Of a stretch of 64,000 bases of DNA, positions 51,433 to 59,353 are shown one piece after another. How positions within the stretch are numbered: the first letter of the stretch is position 1; every line of letters begins with the position of its first letter. Source of the stretch: Phycisphaerales bacterium (GTDB lineage: Bacteria > Planctomycetota > Phycisphaerae > Tepidisphaerales > Tepidisphaeraceae). Where the stretch lies: assembly GCA_020847545.1 (NCBI GenBank), contig JADLBV010000026.1:1-64000 (forward strand), read 5' to 3'. A program made the translations under genes and the position numbers. The notes below the pieces were generated by a model. It had not been told where the DNA came from. It was given only the letters and a program-made list of their open reading frames with translations, and ran no database searches.

Positions 51433-52175
51433 AATCGCACCCAAGATTTCTGTAGTTCGATCAACAAAGCGGATTGATTGCCACCCATCCAAAACAACAT
51501 CCAAAGCGTCCAGGCGATCAGCGCCAGCACCAGCAGCAGAATCAGTATGACAATGTAAATGCCCATCTTCCCGCCCAGTGGCTTGGAATCGACCACCGGT
51601 GTTACAGGCACTGGTTGTTCTCCAGCAGGTTTATCGGATTGAACAAGAAATGCCTTGCGGACCGGTTTGCCATCATCCCAGACAAACGACCCTTCATCCC
51701 CCCCCAGCGGGTCATACACAAACGCCACCTGCCAGGGGAGATCAAAAAAACTTTGGTGAATGAAAAGGTCCATCCCCGACAGGAAGATGCCAAACCCCGG
51801 ATGGGTGTGATACCACCCGACGATTTTGCGATCCGGATAGAGGCGGTCCATCTCCGCCTGAATGTGCGTCCAAGTCTCGGCCGTGAAGGTGACATTGGCG
51901 CTGGCGCTGGTGGCGTTTTCGCCTCGAATACACGCTTCAACGTGCAGATACGGCCCCGCATCATCCCGACACGGCATCCCAACCAATACGCCGCACACCT
52001 CCGCATCACGGCTGGACTGGCCGTGAGTGTGAATTTCATCCAGCACCGATTGGCGCATGATGGCCTGAAATTCCCCCTTTCGACGCCCAGCCACTTCCGG
52101 CAAGGCACGAAAGTCGAATTGAGTAGAATCCAGCGCGGCCGGGCCGCTGTTTTGGGATGGAGAATTCAGGTCCAC
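51426..52175 (-). CDS. JAB1/MPN (JAMM) metalloprotease with C-terminal transmembrane helix
   Basis: 249 residues from GTG 52175, supported by AGGAGG 8 nt upstream. JAMM motif complete: E59 (AEVCGVLVG), H123-x-H125-x10-D136 in GWYHTHPGFGIFLSGMD, the zinc-site pattern of deubiquitinase-like isopeptidases. Residues 204-231 form one transmembrane helix (MGIYIVILILLLVLALIAW), anchoring the enzyme with the catalytic domain in the cytoplasm. It would trim the ubiquitin-like protein or remove it from targets. Overlaps the E1-like gene by 10 nt and the FHA gene by 7 nt. Confidence 0.88.
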   Translation of the reverse strand: MDLNSPSQNSGPAALDSTQFDFRALPEVAGRRKGEFQAIMRQSVLDEIHTHGQSSRDAEVCGVLVGMPCRDDAGPYLHVEACIRGENATSASANVTFTAETWTHIQAEMDRLYPDRKIVGWYHTHPGFGIFLSGMDLFIHQSFFDLPWQVAFVYDPLGGDEGSFVWDDGKPVRKAFLVQSDKPAGEQPVPVTPVVDSKPLGGKMGIYIVILILLLVLALIAWTLWMLFWMGGNQSALLIELQKSWVRLC

Positions 52176-53404
52176 TGCAAATCCTCCTGCCCACCATGCA
52201 AAGACCCCAGCACCGCCTGGGCATCGCCTGACAATTCCAAACCAATCGCCCGATCCGCGGTGCGGGCGATGAGACTATCAAATGGGGGAATCCCGATTAG
52301 TGCGGGCGTGCGGCCTAAAAAATCCTCCTCGCCGGTCATTTTGTAAAACGTCCGCACCTGACGCTTGGTATCCGCACATCGCGGACACGCCGCCCGGTCG
52401 GCCGAGATTCGCCCCAATGATGCGAATATCTGCTCCTCATCGCCGCAATTCGGGCATACCAGTTTTTCAAGAATGTCCCGCCCCAGCTCAAGTTGCGCCC
52501 GCGAGCCAAGATGCTGCCGCGCGATCTCCAGCAATTTTGCCAGTGTGATCGTGTTGGCCGTCTCCTCCAGCGTCACCACCGACTCCAATGGATCATGGCT
52601 CAGACAATCGGCCTTACGCTGATATTCCACTTGATAAGAATCGGTGGATAATCCCGCAAAATTCCAACCCCGCCCCCCGATCGTCTCCATGCCATGAATG
52701 ATCTTCAGCGCCTCCTGACATTGCACGCCGGCGATGATTGAACTGATCGTCGGCGTCGTCGGCGTTTTACCCCCTTGCATCTCCTGTTGAGACAGGAGGT
52801 TGCATGAACGCCTGCTTTGCAGCAGTTTCCAATCGGTCTGCGACATCGTGCATTCATAGCACGGCCCATCGGGCACAAAAACACGCGCCACACCCTGAAT
52901 CTGCTCAATCGCCCCATCAATCCAGGGTTTATTCAGCTTGTAACAGGCCCGGTTGATCGCCAGTCGTGCTTCGCGGTTGTCCAACCCGCCAATCACGACA
53001 TCCGCCCAGCGATAGACCCCCAGCCCCAGATCATGCACCACATTGCCATCAAAATGGTTGACGCGCATGGCGGGGTACAAATCCCGCGCCGCCGTCGCCG
53101 CCACTTGTGCCTTGGATTTGCCATTGTCGGCGGCACGATAGAGCACCGAGCGGGACAAATTGGAATTTTCGATCCGATCCAGGTCCGCAATCAGCAAATT
53201 TCCGATACCCAGCAACGCCAGATTCTTGATGATCTCATTGCCCAGCGCCCCGGCGCCGATGACCAGCACCTTGGCTTGGGAGAGTTTTTCCTGATCCCAC
53301 CATGAGATCAGGCGAAATCGATCAAACCGATCCTCCTCCACCGAAACCTTGAGGATCGGTTCATCCGATTGTTCGTTTTGGAATGACGTATTGGAGCGGG
53401 TCAT
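52166..53404 (-). CDS. E1-like (ThiF/MoeB-fold) ubiquitin-like-protein activating enzyme
   Basis: 412 residues from ATG 53404 (the frame reaches 53476 inside the Ubl gene). Adenylation domain: GAGALGNE at 50-57, ATP/Mg residues D74 and D76 with N82 and R85 (LIADLDRIENSNLSRS), K96/K98 and D142. Zn cysteines C182 and C185 (GPCYEC). C201, in RRSCNLL before the helix SSIIAGVQCQEALK, is the best candidate for a thioester cysteine. A C-terminal extension of about 130 residues carries a second zinc site (C317, C320, C340, C343). It would adenylate the Ubl C terminus and pass it to E2. Starts 7 nt after the Ubl stop. Confidence 0.87.
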   Translation of the reverse strand: MTRSNTSFQNEQSDEPILKVSVEEDRFDRFRLISWWDQEKLSQAKVLVIGAGALGNEIIKNLALLGIGNLLIADLDRIENSNLSRSVLYRAADNGKSKAQVAATAARDLYPAMRVNHFDGNVVHDLGLGVYRWADVVIGGLDNREARLAINRACYKLNKPWIDGAIEQIQGVARVFVPDGPCYECTMSQTDWKLLQSRRSCNLLSQQEMQGGKTPTTPTISSIIAGVQCQEALKIIHGMETIGGRGWNFAGLSTDSYQVEYQRKADCLSHDPLESVVTLEETANTITLAKLLEIARQHLGSRAQLELGRDILEKLVCPNCGDEEQIFASLGRISADRAACPRCADTKRQVRTFYKMTGEEDFLGRTPALIGIPPFDSLIARTADRAIGLELSGDAQAVLGSLHGGQEDLQWT

Positions 53405-53411
53405 GGATGAT

Positions 53412-53681
53412 TCATCCGGCCGTAATTTCAGGTTGCAACCGCAGCACATCCCCTTCTTTGACGCCGATTTCCGCAAGGGTCTGATGATCCAGCAATTGTT
53501 TGCCGGTGGCGCGATGATGAAACTTATAGCTCAAGATTTGACCATCAGGCCCATATTGCGGAAAATTCATCTTTTCCAGCAACACCGCCAGGATTCGGTT
53601 GACCGGCGCATCGTCCGGCATCTGCACCTGCTGGCGTTTGTTGCCGGTGGCGTCCCAAATCTGGACGGTCAACATGCCCAT
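53412..53681 (-). CDS. Ubiquitin-like (beta-grasp) protein
   Basis: 89 residues with a strong AGGAG 8 nt before ATG 53681. The order of strands fits a beta-grasp fold: LTVQIWDATGNKRQQVQM, helix NRILAVLLEKMNF, SYKFHHRATGKQLLDHQTLAEIGVKEGDVLRLQP. The last part (LADLGVxxGDxLxL pattern) is the hallmark of ubiquitin-like and YukD-like proteins. The C terminus is PEITAG: a single terminal Gly preceded by Ala, not GG. First gene of the operon, followed by E1, JAB, FHA, FHA/RING and E2 genes, so it is the likely conjugated modifier. Confidence 0.84.
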   Translation of the reverse strand: MGMLTVQIWDATGNKRQQVQMPDDAPVNRILAVLLEKMNFPQYGPDGQILSYKFHHRATGKQLLDHQTLAEIGVKEGDVLRLQPEITAG

Positions 53682-54093
53682 GCCACAATCTCCTTCACGA
53701 ACACACTTTCAATGCGCGATGAGGATCGGCCCCGTCGTCCGAACCTTCAGCAGTATATACACCACGCGCCCAGCGACGACCACCGCAAAACAAACCTTCC
53801 ATTTCCCCCCATGAAAAGATCGTCAAAACGCCCCCCGCACAAGCGTCGCAATCGGCGAATTTGGAAAATCTTTCGATTTGTTTTTATCCTATGTCCAATA
53901 AATACAATGGGTTATGAACGACCGATAAATGGCATGTCCAATTTCTCTATTGCGAACAAACGCTATAGATTGCATATTATGTCGGTCGTGGGTGCGATAT
54001 TCGGGGTGATTTTTTGTCAATCCCCCGCATTTCAGGGAACGTGTAATATACTCTGTTCACTCACTGAGATTTTTCGTCGATGAGTGGGAAGAG
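53682..54093. other. Divergent control region between Ubl operon and exopolysaccharide cluster
   Basis: 412 nt without a credible gene. It is A/T-richer than its surroundings (53870-54060) and must hold the promoters for both the minus-strand ubiquitin-like operon and the plus-strand BY-kinase gene. TAATATACT near 54046 is a possible -10 element for the latter. An imperfect CACTCA/TGAGTG pair is found just before the BY-kinase start. No known riboswitch recognised. Confidence 0.5.
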
Positions 54094-56277
54094 ATGCAAA
54101 AGAATAAACAAGCATTGACGTTGTATGAGCCAAGGACATTGGCCGTACCCCCCGCGCCCGAACCGGTGTCGCATGATGCCATGGTGCAGATCATCTGGCG
54201 GCAGCGCCGGGTGGTCATGGTCGCATTGGCGGCAAGTCTGCTGATTGGCGCGCTCTATCTGGTGACGGCCAAACGCCTCTACACCGGCGAATCGAGGCTT
54301 TATGTCGAGCAATCCGGGCCGAAGCTGATCAAGGATGGGGAAACCCGCGTTTCCGAGAATTACCTCAACACACAGTGCGAATTGATCAATTCCACGCCTA
54401 TTTTGGCGCTGGCATTGTCAACGCCGGAAGTTCGGGCGATTCCTTCACTGGAAAAGATCAACACGGTCTGGCTGAAAAAAGAGTTATTGGTTGAACCAGG
54501 CAAGCATGATGACATCATCACGGTGTCGTTGGAACTACCCGATGCGGTGGGCGCTTCGACTTTGGTGAACGCCATCGTCAACTCCTATGTGACTTATCAG
54601 ACCAACCACCGACGCGACACCGCCAACGAGGCGTTGGCGATCCTGTCGGCCGAGAAACAAAAACGTGACGAGGAGCTGCAAGCCAAGGTTCATCAGTTGT
54701 TTGAACTCAAGGAATCGGCCGGCACGCTCTCATTTGACAATGACCGCGGCAATCCGATCCTGCAACGACTGGCAAGTCTTTCTGAAGCCCTGACGGCCGC
54801 ACGAATGGAGACCGTCAACGCCAAGTCCGATTACGAGGAAGCCCGCCGCATCCTGGGCAACGACCCGGAAAAGCTCAAGCAGGTGGAACACCAGCAGAAC
54901 TTGAGCGGCGTGGCTGTGGCATCGGTCGCCGAGGCCAATCTCATCCGAAGCCAGCTCTTCGCGATGCAGCAGCAGTTGGAAGACCTCAAACGGCAATACA
55001 TGCCCGAACATCCGCTGGTCCGCACGCAGCAACTGCGGGTGGATCAACTGACCGTGGCGTATGTCGCGGCCGCCTATCAACGCTGGAATACATCCAAATT
55101 GCGTGAGGAGAGCCTGCAACAGGCCTTTGACGCCCAGCAGAAACTCGCGTTGGAACAATCCACCAAGGCGGCGCAATACGCCCGCCTGGATGCGGAAGTG
55201 AAACGCCTGCAACAGGTTTCCGACGGTCTGGAGACGCGCATGCGGGAACTGAGCCTGCAAGGCGCTTCGGTCCTCGATATCAACGTCCTGGAGACCGCCC
55301 ACCCCGATACGCACGCCACCAGCCCCAACATCATGCGGGTGCTGGTGCTGGCGCTGGTGGTGGGTCTGGTGCTGGGGATCATCAGCGCGTTCATTCGCGA
55401 CTGGATGGATCAGCGGATGCGGTCGCTGGATGAGGTGAAGGCGACATTGGGCATGCCGGTGCTTGGAACCGTACCGCAGATGCCGGGGGTTTTGTCACCC
55501 CAGATGCGTGGCACGCGCGTGCAACTGGAACCGACATCGGATGTGGCCGAGGCGTATCGCAACATTCGCACGGCCGTCTATTTCGGTCTGACCGAAGGTC
55601 GAGCCAAGACGGTGCTGATCACCTCCCCCTCCGCCGGCGACGGCAAGTCCACGCTGGCCAGCAACCTCGCCATCGCCATGGCGCAGGCGGGCCAGCGCGT
55701 GCTGCTGATCGATGCCGATTTCCGCGATCCGACGCAGCACAAGACGTTTGAAGTGGATGATGCCGTGGGCCTCTCCAGCGTGTTGTGCGCCGGTTTCAGC
55801 ATCGACAAGGCCACGCGGCCAACCGCCGTCAGCGGGCTTGATCTGCTGCCGTGCGGCCCGATCCCGCGCAACCCTTCGGAAATTCTCAACAGCCAGGGTT
55901 TCAACGACATCTTGGGCGATCTGGCGGCGAAGTATGACCAGATTCTGCTCGACAGCCCGCCGGTGTTGGCGGTGACGGATGCCCGCATCGCCAGCGCCGC
56001 CTGCGAAGTGACACTGCTGGTGCTGAACGCGGAAAGGTCCAGCCGCAAGACGGCCGAACTGGCCCGCGACAGCCTGTTGGCGGTGGGCGCCAACATCCTG
56101 GGCATCGTTGTCAACGATGTTCCCCAGAATGGCAACGGAGAAGGATTTCACAGCAAATATGGTTACTACGGTCATGCCGACGCCAAGGACAATGACCGTT
56201 CATCCGGCGCGGTGCGCCAGATACAGAAAAGTTTTAGTGGATTGAAACTGGTGAACCAGTCCGGCGGACGCGCCTGA
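54094..56277 (+). CDS. Polysaccharide co-polymerase / BY-family tyrosine kinase (Wzc-like)
   Basis: 727 residues. Wzz-type N-terminal domain with transmembrane helix at about 46-64 (VMVALAASLLIGALYLV), long coiled-coil region (about 200-400) and a second helix near 412-432. Cytosolic kinase: Walker A SAGDGKST (513-520, K518), Walker A' LLIDADFRD (D540, D542), Walker B QILLDSPP (D620). A small tyrosine cluster, YGYYGH (689-694), is available for autophosphorylation. It controls export and chain length of the exopolysaccharide. First gene of the plus-strand cluster. Confidence 0.93.
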   Translation: MQKNKQALTLYEPRTLAVPPAPEPVSHDAMVQIIWRQRRVVMVALAASLLIGALYLVTAKRLYTGESRLYVEQSGPKLIKDGETRVSENYLNTQCELINSTPILALALSTPEVRAIPSLEKINTVWLKKELLVEPGKHDDIITVSLELPDAVGASTLVNAIVNSYVTYQTNHRRDTANEALAILSAEKQKRDEELQAKVHQLFELKESAGTLSFDNDRGNPILQRLASLSEALTAARMETVNAKSDYEEARRILGNDPEKLKQVEHQQNLSGVAVASVAEANLIRSQLFAMQQQLEDLKRQYMPEHPLVRTQQLRVDQLTVAYVAAAYQRWNTSKLREESLQQAFDAQQKLALEQSTKAAQYARLDAEVKRLQQVSDGLETRMRELSLQGASVLDINVLETAHPDTHATSPNIMRVLVLALVVGLVLGIISAFIRDWMDQRMRSLDEVKATLGMPVLGTVPQMPGVLSPQMRGTRVQLEPTSDVAEAYRNIRTAVYFGLTEGRAKTVLITSPSAGDGKSTLASNLAIAMAQAGQRVLLIDADFRDPTQHKTFEVDDAVGLSSVLCAGFSIDKATRPTAVSGLDLLPCGPIPRNPSEILNSQGFNDILGDLAAKYDQILLDSPPVLAVTDARIASAACEVTLLVLNAERSSRKTAELARDSLLAVGANILGIVVNDVPQNGNGEGFHSKYGYYGHADAKDNDRSSGAVRQIQKSFSGLKLVNQSGGRA

Positions 56278-56469
56278 TGGACAATCGGGCCGGACGCGGC
56301 GATGGAAGGCGCCGCGATTTCGGCCCATGCCGGATCACCAACGGGGCCGCAAGGCCAAAGTGGGTGAAGGAGAAACTCTCGGATGTTTTGTGGAGCGGGT
56401 CGATGACGACGAATGCGTCAAAGACCTGATGTCGGGCCACATCGGAAGGTTCTCAGAAAAGTGAATCTC

Positions 56470-56532
56470 GCCCCTGGCGACGGGGGCAAGTTGGAGACGG
56501 GAGAAAATGCAATCCCGGAAACGCCTGTCTCC
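56470..56532 (+). ncRNA. Predicted structured leader, two stacked hairpins
   Basis: In the 394-nt space before the next gene: hairpin 1 pairs 56470-56474 (GCCCC) with 56483-56487 (GGGGC). Hairpin 2 pairs GGAGAC (56493-56498) with GTCTCC (56527-56532) and contains an inner stem GGGA (56499-56502)/TCCC (56513-56516). No T-run follows. It could be a cis-acting RNA of the exopolysaccharide genes. It is unrelated to riboswitch classes I can recall. The remainder of 56278-56671 shows nothing clear. Confidence 0.4.
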
Positions 56533-56671
56533 ATGACTTTGCCAATCGCACATCATGCGGCCACGGTGGCCCATGGGCGGGTTGGCAATTGGAAAGGACT
56601 CCTCAATCGCCGTGCGGTCGGCCGGGTGAACGATCGGCGGACGGTTGAGTCATGCAAAGGTTTGGTGTGGG

Positions 56672-57181
56672 ATGAAGGTTCAATTTCTTATGCGCAGGCC
56701 GCCAAAGCGTGACTGGCCCATGATCGCCGCCAGTCTGTCGATGCGGGAACAACATCAGCTCATGCAGCGGGTGTTGCAACGTGAACACGCGCGGGCCGAC
56801 CGCAATGGCCAGCCGTTTTCGCTGGTGGTGCTGCACATTGACCGCCTGGCGTCCCATCGAGCGGTGCGTCGGCTGTTCGCGGCGATTCGTGACCGCGCCC
56901 GATTGACCGATGAAATCGGCTGGCTGGACAACGACCGTCTGGCGATCCTGTTGCCGGAAACCAACGATATTGGGGCACAGCAATTTACGGCCCATTTGCG
57001 CGATTTGCGGCAATTTTCGGCCGTGATGCCCCGTTTGAGCGTGCATGTATATCCGCCGACACCGGTGGCCGCACCCGCCTCGCCGGCGGCCGCGCGGGAG
57101 ATCGATGCCACATTGGAAATTCCGGTGCGGTTTGAAATCCCGGCGACTACTCCCGGCATGGAGGCGGCGTGGCAGCAGTAA
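56672..57181 (+). CDS. Degenerate GGDEF-like protein in the exopolysaccharide cluster
   Basis: 169 residues from ATG 56672; ATG 56690 is equally possible. Residues about 20-120 have the pattern of a diguanylate-cyclase-like fold (QREHARADRNGQPFSLVVLHIDRL, then RLTDEIGWLDNDRLAILLPET) without the GG(D/E)EF active-site loop, so catalysis is unlikely. The C-terminal 50 residues are Pro/Ala-rich. Similar domains precede sugar transferases in planctomycete polysaccharide clusters, as I recall. It overlaps the WecB-type gene by 13 nt. Role may be as scaffold or nucleotide sensor. Confidence 0.6.
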   Translation: MKVQFLMRRPPKRDWPMIAASLSMREQHQLMQRVLQREHARADRNGQPFSLVVLHIDRLASHRAVRRLFAAIRDRARLTDEIGWLDNDRLAILLPETNDIGAQQFTAHLRDLRQFSAVMPRLSVHVYPPTPVAAPASPAAAREIDATLEIPVRFEIPATTPGMEAAWQQ

Positions 57182-57963
57182 GCGTCAATTGGCCCGCCCG
57201 ACACGACGTTTTTGGCGTGCAGGTCAGCGCCACAACGTATGACCAGGCCGAGGCGGTCATCATCGAGGCCGCCCGACAACGCCGCGGCGCGGTGGTGACG
57301 CACATGCCCGTTCATGGGCTGATCACCGCCGCGACCGATGCCAAATATCGAGAGTGCGTCAATCGTTTTGACATCATCGCCCCCGATGGCCAACCGGTGC
57401 GCTGGGCGCTCAATAAATTCCACGATGCCGGGCTGGACGACCGATGTTATGGTCCGGAACTGATGATTCGCCTCTGTCGTCGGGCGGCCGAGCAGCACAT
57501 CGGCGTCTATCTGTATGGCAGCACGCCCGAAGTGATTGAAAAATTAAGCCGGCGATTGCTGGAGCTTTGCCCTGGTCTGAAGATCGCCGGAAGTGAATCG
57601 CCGCCGTTTCGGCCATTGTCCGATGCCGAACGACAGGAAGTGGTCGGGCGCATCAATGACAGCGGCGCGGGGCTGGTTTTCATCGGACTGGGCTGCCCGC
57701 GTCAGGATTATTTTGCCGGCCAGACCAAAAATGAAATCCACGCGGTGCAACTGTGCGTCGGGGCCGCCTTTGATTTTCACGCCGGCAACAAGAAAATGGC
57801 CCCCGCGTGGATGCAGCGCATGAGCCTTGAATGGCTCTTTAGACTGACCCATGAACCCGGTCGCCTTTGGAAACGATATCTGGTCACCAACAGCATTTTT
57901 CTGATGCTCTGTGCCAAAAGACTCATCGCGGGCGACAGAAAGCGCCAAGTGGTGACCCCTTGA
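57169..57963 (+). CDS. WecB/TagA/CpsF-family glycosyltransferase
   Basis: 264 residues from GTG 57169 (GGAGG close upstream). Family blocks: FGVQVSATTYDQAEAVI, THMPVHGLITAATD, FDIIAPDGQPVRWALN, YLYGSTPEVIEKL, LVFIGLGCPRQDYFAG, and the terminal APAWMQRMSLEWLFRLTHEPGRLWKRYL. It transfers an amino sugar or ManNAc-type residue to the lipid-linked carrier in polysaccharide assembly. Translation is coupled to the preceding gene. Confidence 0.92.
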   Translation: MAAVSVNWPARHDVFGVQVSATTYDQAEAVIIEAARQRRGAVVTHMPVHGLITAATDAKYRECVNRFDIIAPDGQPVRWALNKFHDAGLDDRCYGPELMIRLCRRAAEQHIGVYLYGSTPEVIEKLSRRLLELCPGLKIAGSESPPFRPLSDAERQEVVGRINDSGAGLVFIGLGCPRQDYFAGQTKNEIHAVQLCVGAAFDFHAGNKKMAPAWMQRMSLEWLFRLTHEPGRLWKRYLVTNSIFLMLCAKRLIAGDRKRQVVTP

Positions 57964-57988
57964 TATTGGGCCGCTGGAAGACCTTGTT

Positions 57989-59338
57989 ATGTCAGTCGTC
58001 ACACAAAAACCCGTCGATTTGCCGCAGTCGAATGCGCCGACGGTCGCATGGCTGAGTCGCGGCATCTGGGCCGTGCTGGATCAGGGTCTGTTCGCCGGTT
58101 CCAATTTCGTTCTCAACGTTCTGTTGGCCAAATTTCTCAGTGAGCGCGACTACGGCGCATTCGTCACCGCCTTTTCCATTTTCCTGTTATTGGGAACCAT
58201 CCACAGCGCCCTGCTGATCGAACCGATGCTGGTTTATGGGCCGGACCGGTATCGGGGAAGACTTCCCGCCTATTTCAACGTCCTGACGCTGGGTCATGCG
58301 GCCATGGCGATTCTGGCGTCCATGCTGCTGCTGATCGGAGCGGCGGTTTGTCATTGGTTTGCCGGGCCAAGCCTGGCGGTGGCACTGGTTGGATTGGCCG
58401 CCGCCTCTCCCTTTATTCTGTATCAATGGCTGATGCGCCGGGCATCGTATGTGCATAATGAGCCGCAACAGGCCGCGATCGCCGGGGCGGGATATTGTGT
58501 GGTGATGATCAGCGGGTTGTTGGCGCTGGAACATTGGAAAGTCTTAACAATCCCATCAGCCCTTGCGGTCATGGGCGGCGCAAGCCTCGTGGTGGGCATC
58601 TGGTTGGCTTATCAGGAAGGGGTGCGCAGTCCATGGAAACTGGATAAGCCGCTGCTGAAAGAGGCCGCTACCGAACATGGGCGTTATGGTCGATGGGCCA
58701 TGGCCAGCGGGCTGGTGGGTTTCGTTCCTGCCTATGTCTATTACCTGATCCTCCCCCTGGTGGCCAACTTGCAGCAAAGCGGCGCATTGCGGGCACTGAC
58801 CAACCTTGTCATGCCGTTGTTGCAGGCCAACGTGGCTCTTTGCATTTTATTGCTGCCGCGGCTGGTGCGTTGTCGTGGTACACCTCATTTTGCGCGTACG
58901 GCGCGCAACGCCATGTTCATCCTGGTGGGCGCTTCAACCGCCTATTACCTGTTTATTGCGATTTTTCATGAACCGATCCGGCATCTGGTCTATGGCGATA
59001 AATTCGCGGAATATTCGTTTCTGCTCTGGCTGATTGGGTTGCAACCCATTTTGACCGCCGCCACAGGCGTATTGGATGTGGTGGTGGCCTCGCATGAACG
59101 CCCCGATTATGTCTTTTATTCGTGTCTGGCATCGGCCATCGCGGCCGTGACACTGGGGGCAGGGCTGACATGGCAATGGGGTGTGGCCGGTGTGACGGTG
59201 GCGGTTTTAATCAACTTTCTGATTCATCTAATCGTGATTGCGATTTTGGCACGCAAGCTGTTGCGTGAACAATCCGACAAACCATTAACAGGCACGGTTC
59301 CGCCGTTAAGTGAACTGAACGCGATGATTCAGGAATAG
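57989..59338 (+). CDS. Polysaccharide flippase (Wzx-like, MOP superfamily)
   Basis: 449 residues with about 12 transmembrane helices and no large soluble domain. The first helix region GIWAVLDQGLFAGSNFVLNVLLAKFLSERDYGAFVTAF is typical of Wzx/PST-type exporters. It would flip lipid-linked repeat units across the inner membrane. Gene order with the BY-kinase and the polymerase supports this. Confidence 0.85.
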   Translation: MSVVTQKPVDLPQSNAPTVAWLSRGIWAVLDQGLFAGSNFVLNVLLAKFLSERDYGAFVTAFSIFLLLGTIHSALLIEPMLVYGPDRYRGRLPAYFNVLTLGHAAMAILASMLLLIGAAVCHWFAGPSLAVALVGLAAASPFILYQWLMRRASYVHNEPQQAAIAGAGYCVVMISGLLALEHWKVLTIPSALAVMGGASLVVGIWLAYQEGVRSPWKLDKPLLKEAATEHGRYGRWAMASGLVGFVPAYVYYLILPLVANLQQSGALRALTNLVMPLLQANVALCILLLPRLVRCRGTPHFARTARNAMFILVGASTAYYLFIAIFHEPIRHLVYGDKFAEYSFLLWLIGLQPILTAATGVLDVVVASHERPDYVFYSCLASAIAAVTLGAGLTWQWGVAGVTVAVLINFLIHLIVIAILARKLLREQSDKPLTGTVPPLSELNAMIQE

Positions 59339-59353
59339 GGAGTTGGACTGGGA

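Noticed and set aside
53349-54083. 244-codon plus-strand frame covering the control region
   Set aside because: It crosses the Ubl gene antisense and shows no ribosome site or family pattern; only its A/T-rich end is free sequence.
56413-56712. 99-codon plus-strand frame before the GGDEF-like gene
   Set aside because: Basic, low-complexity peptide without a ribosome site. It spans the predicted hairpins.
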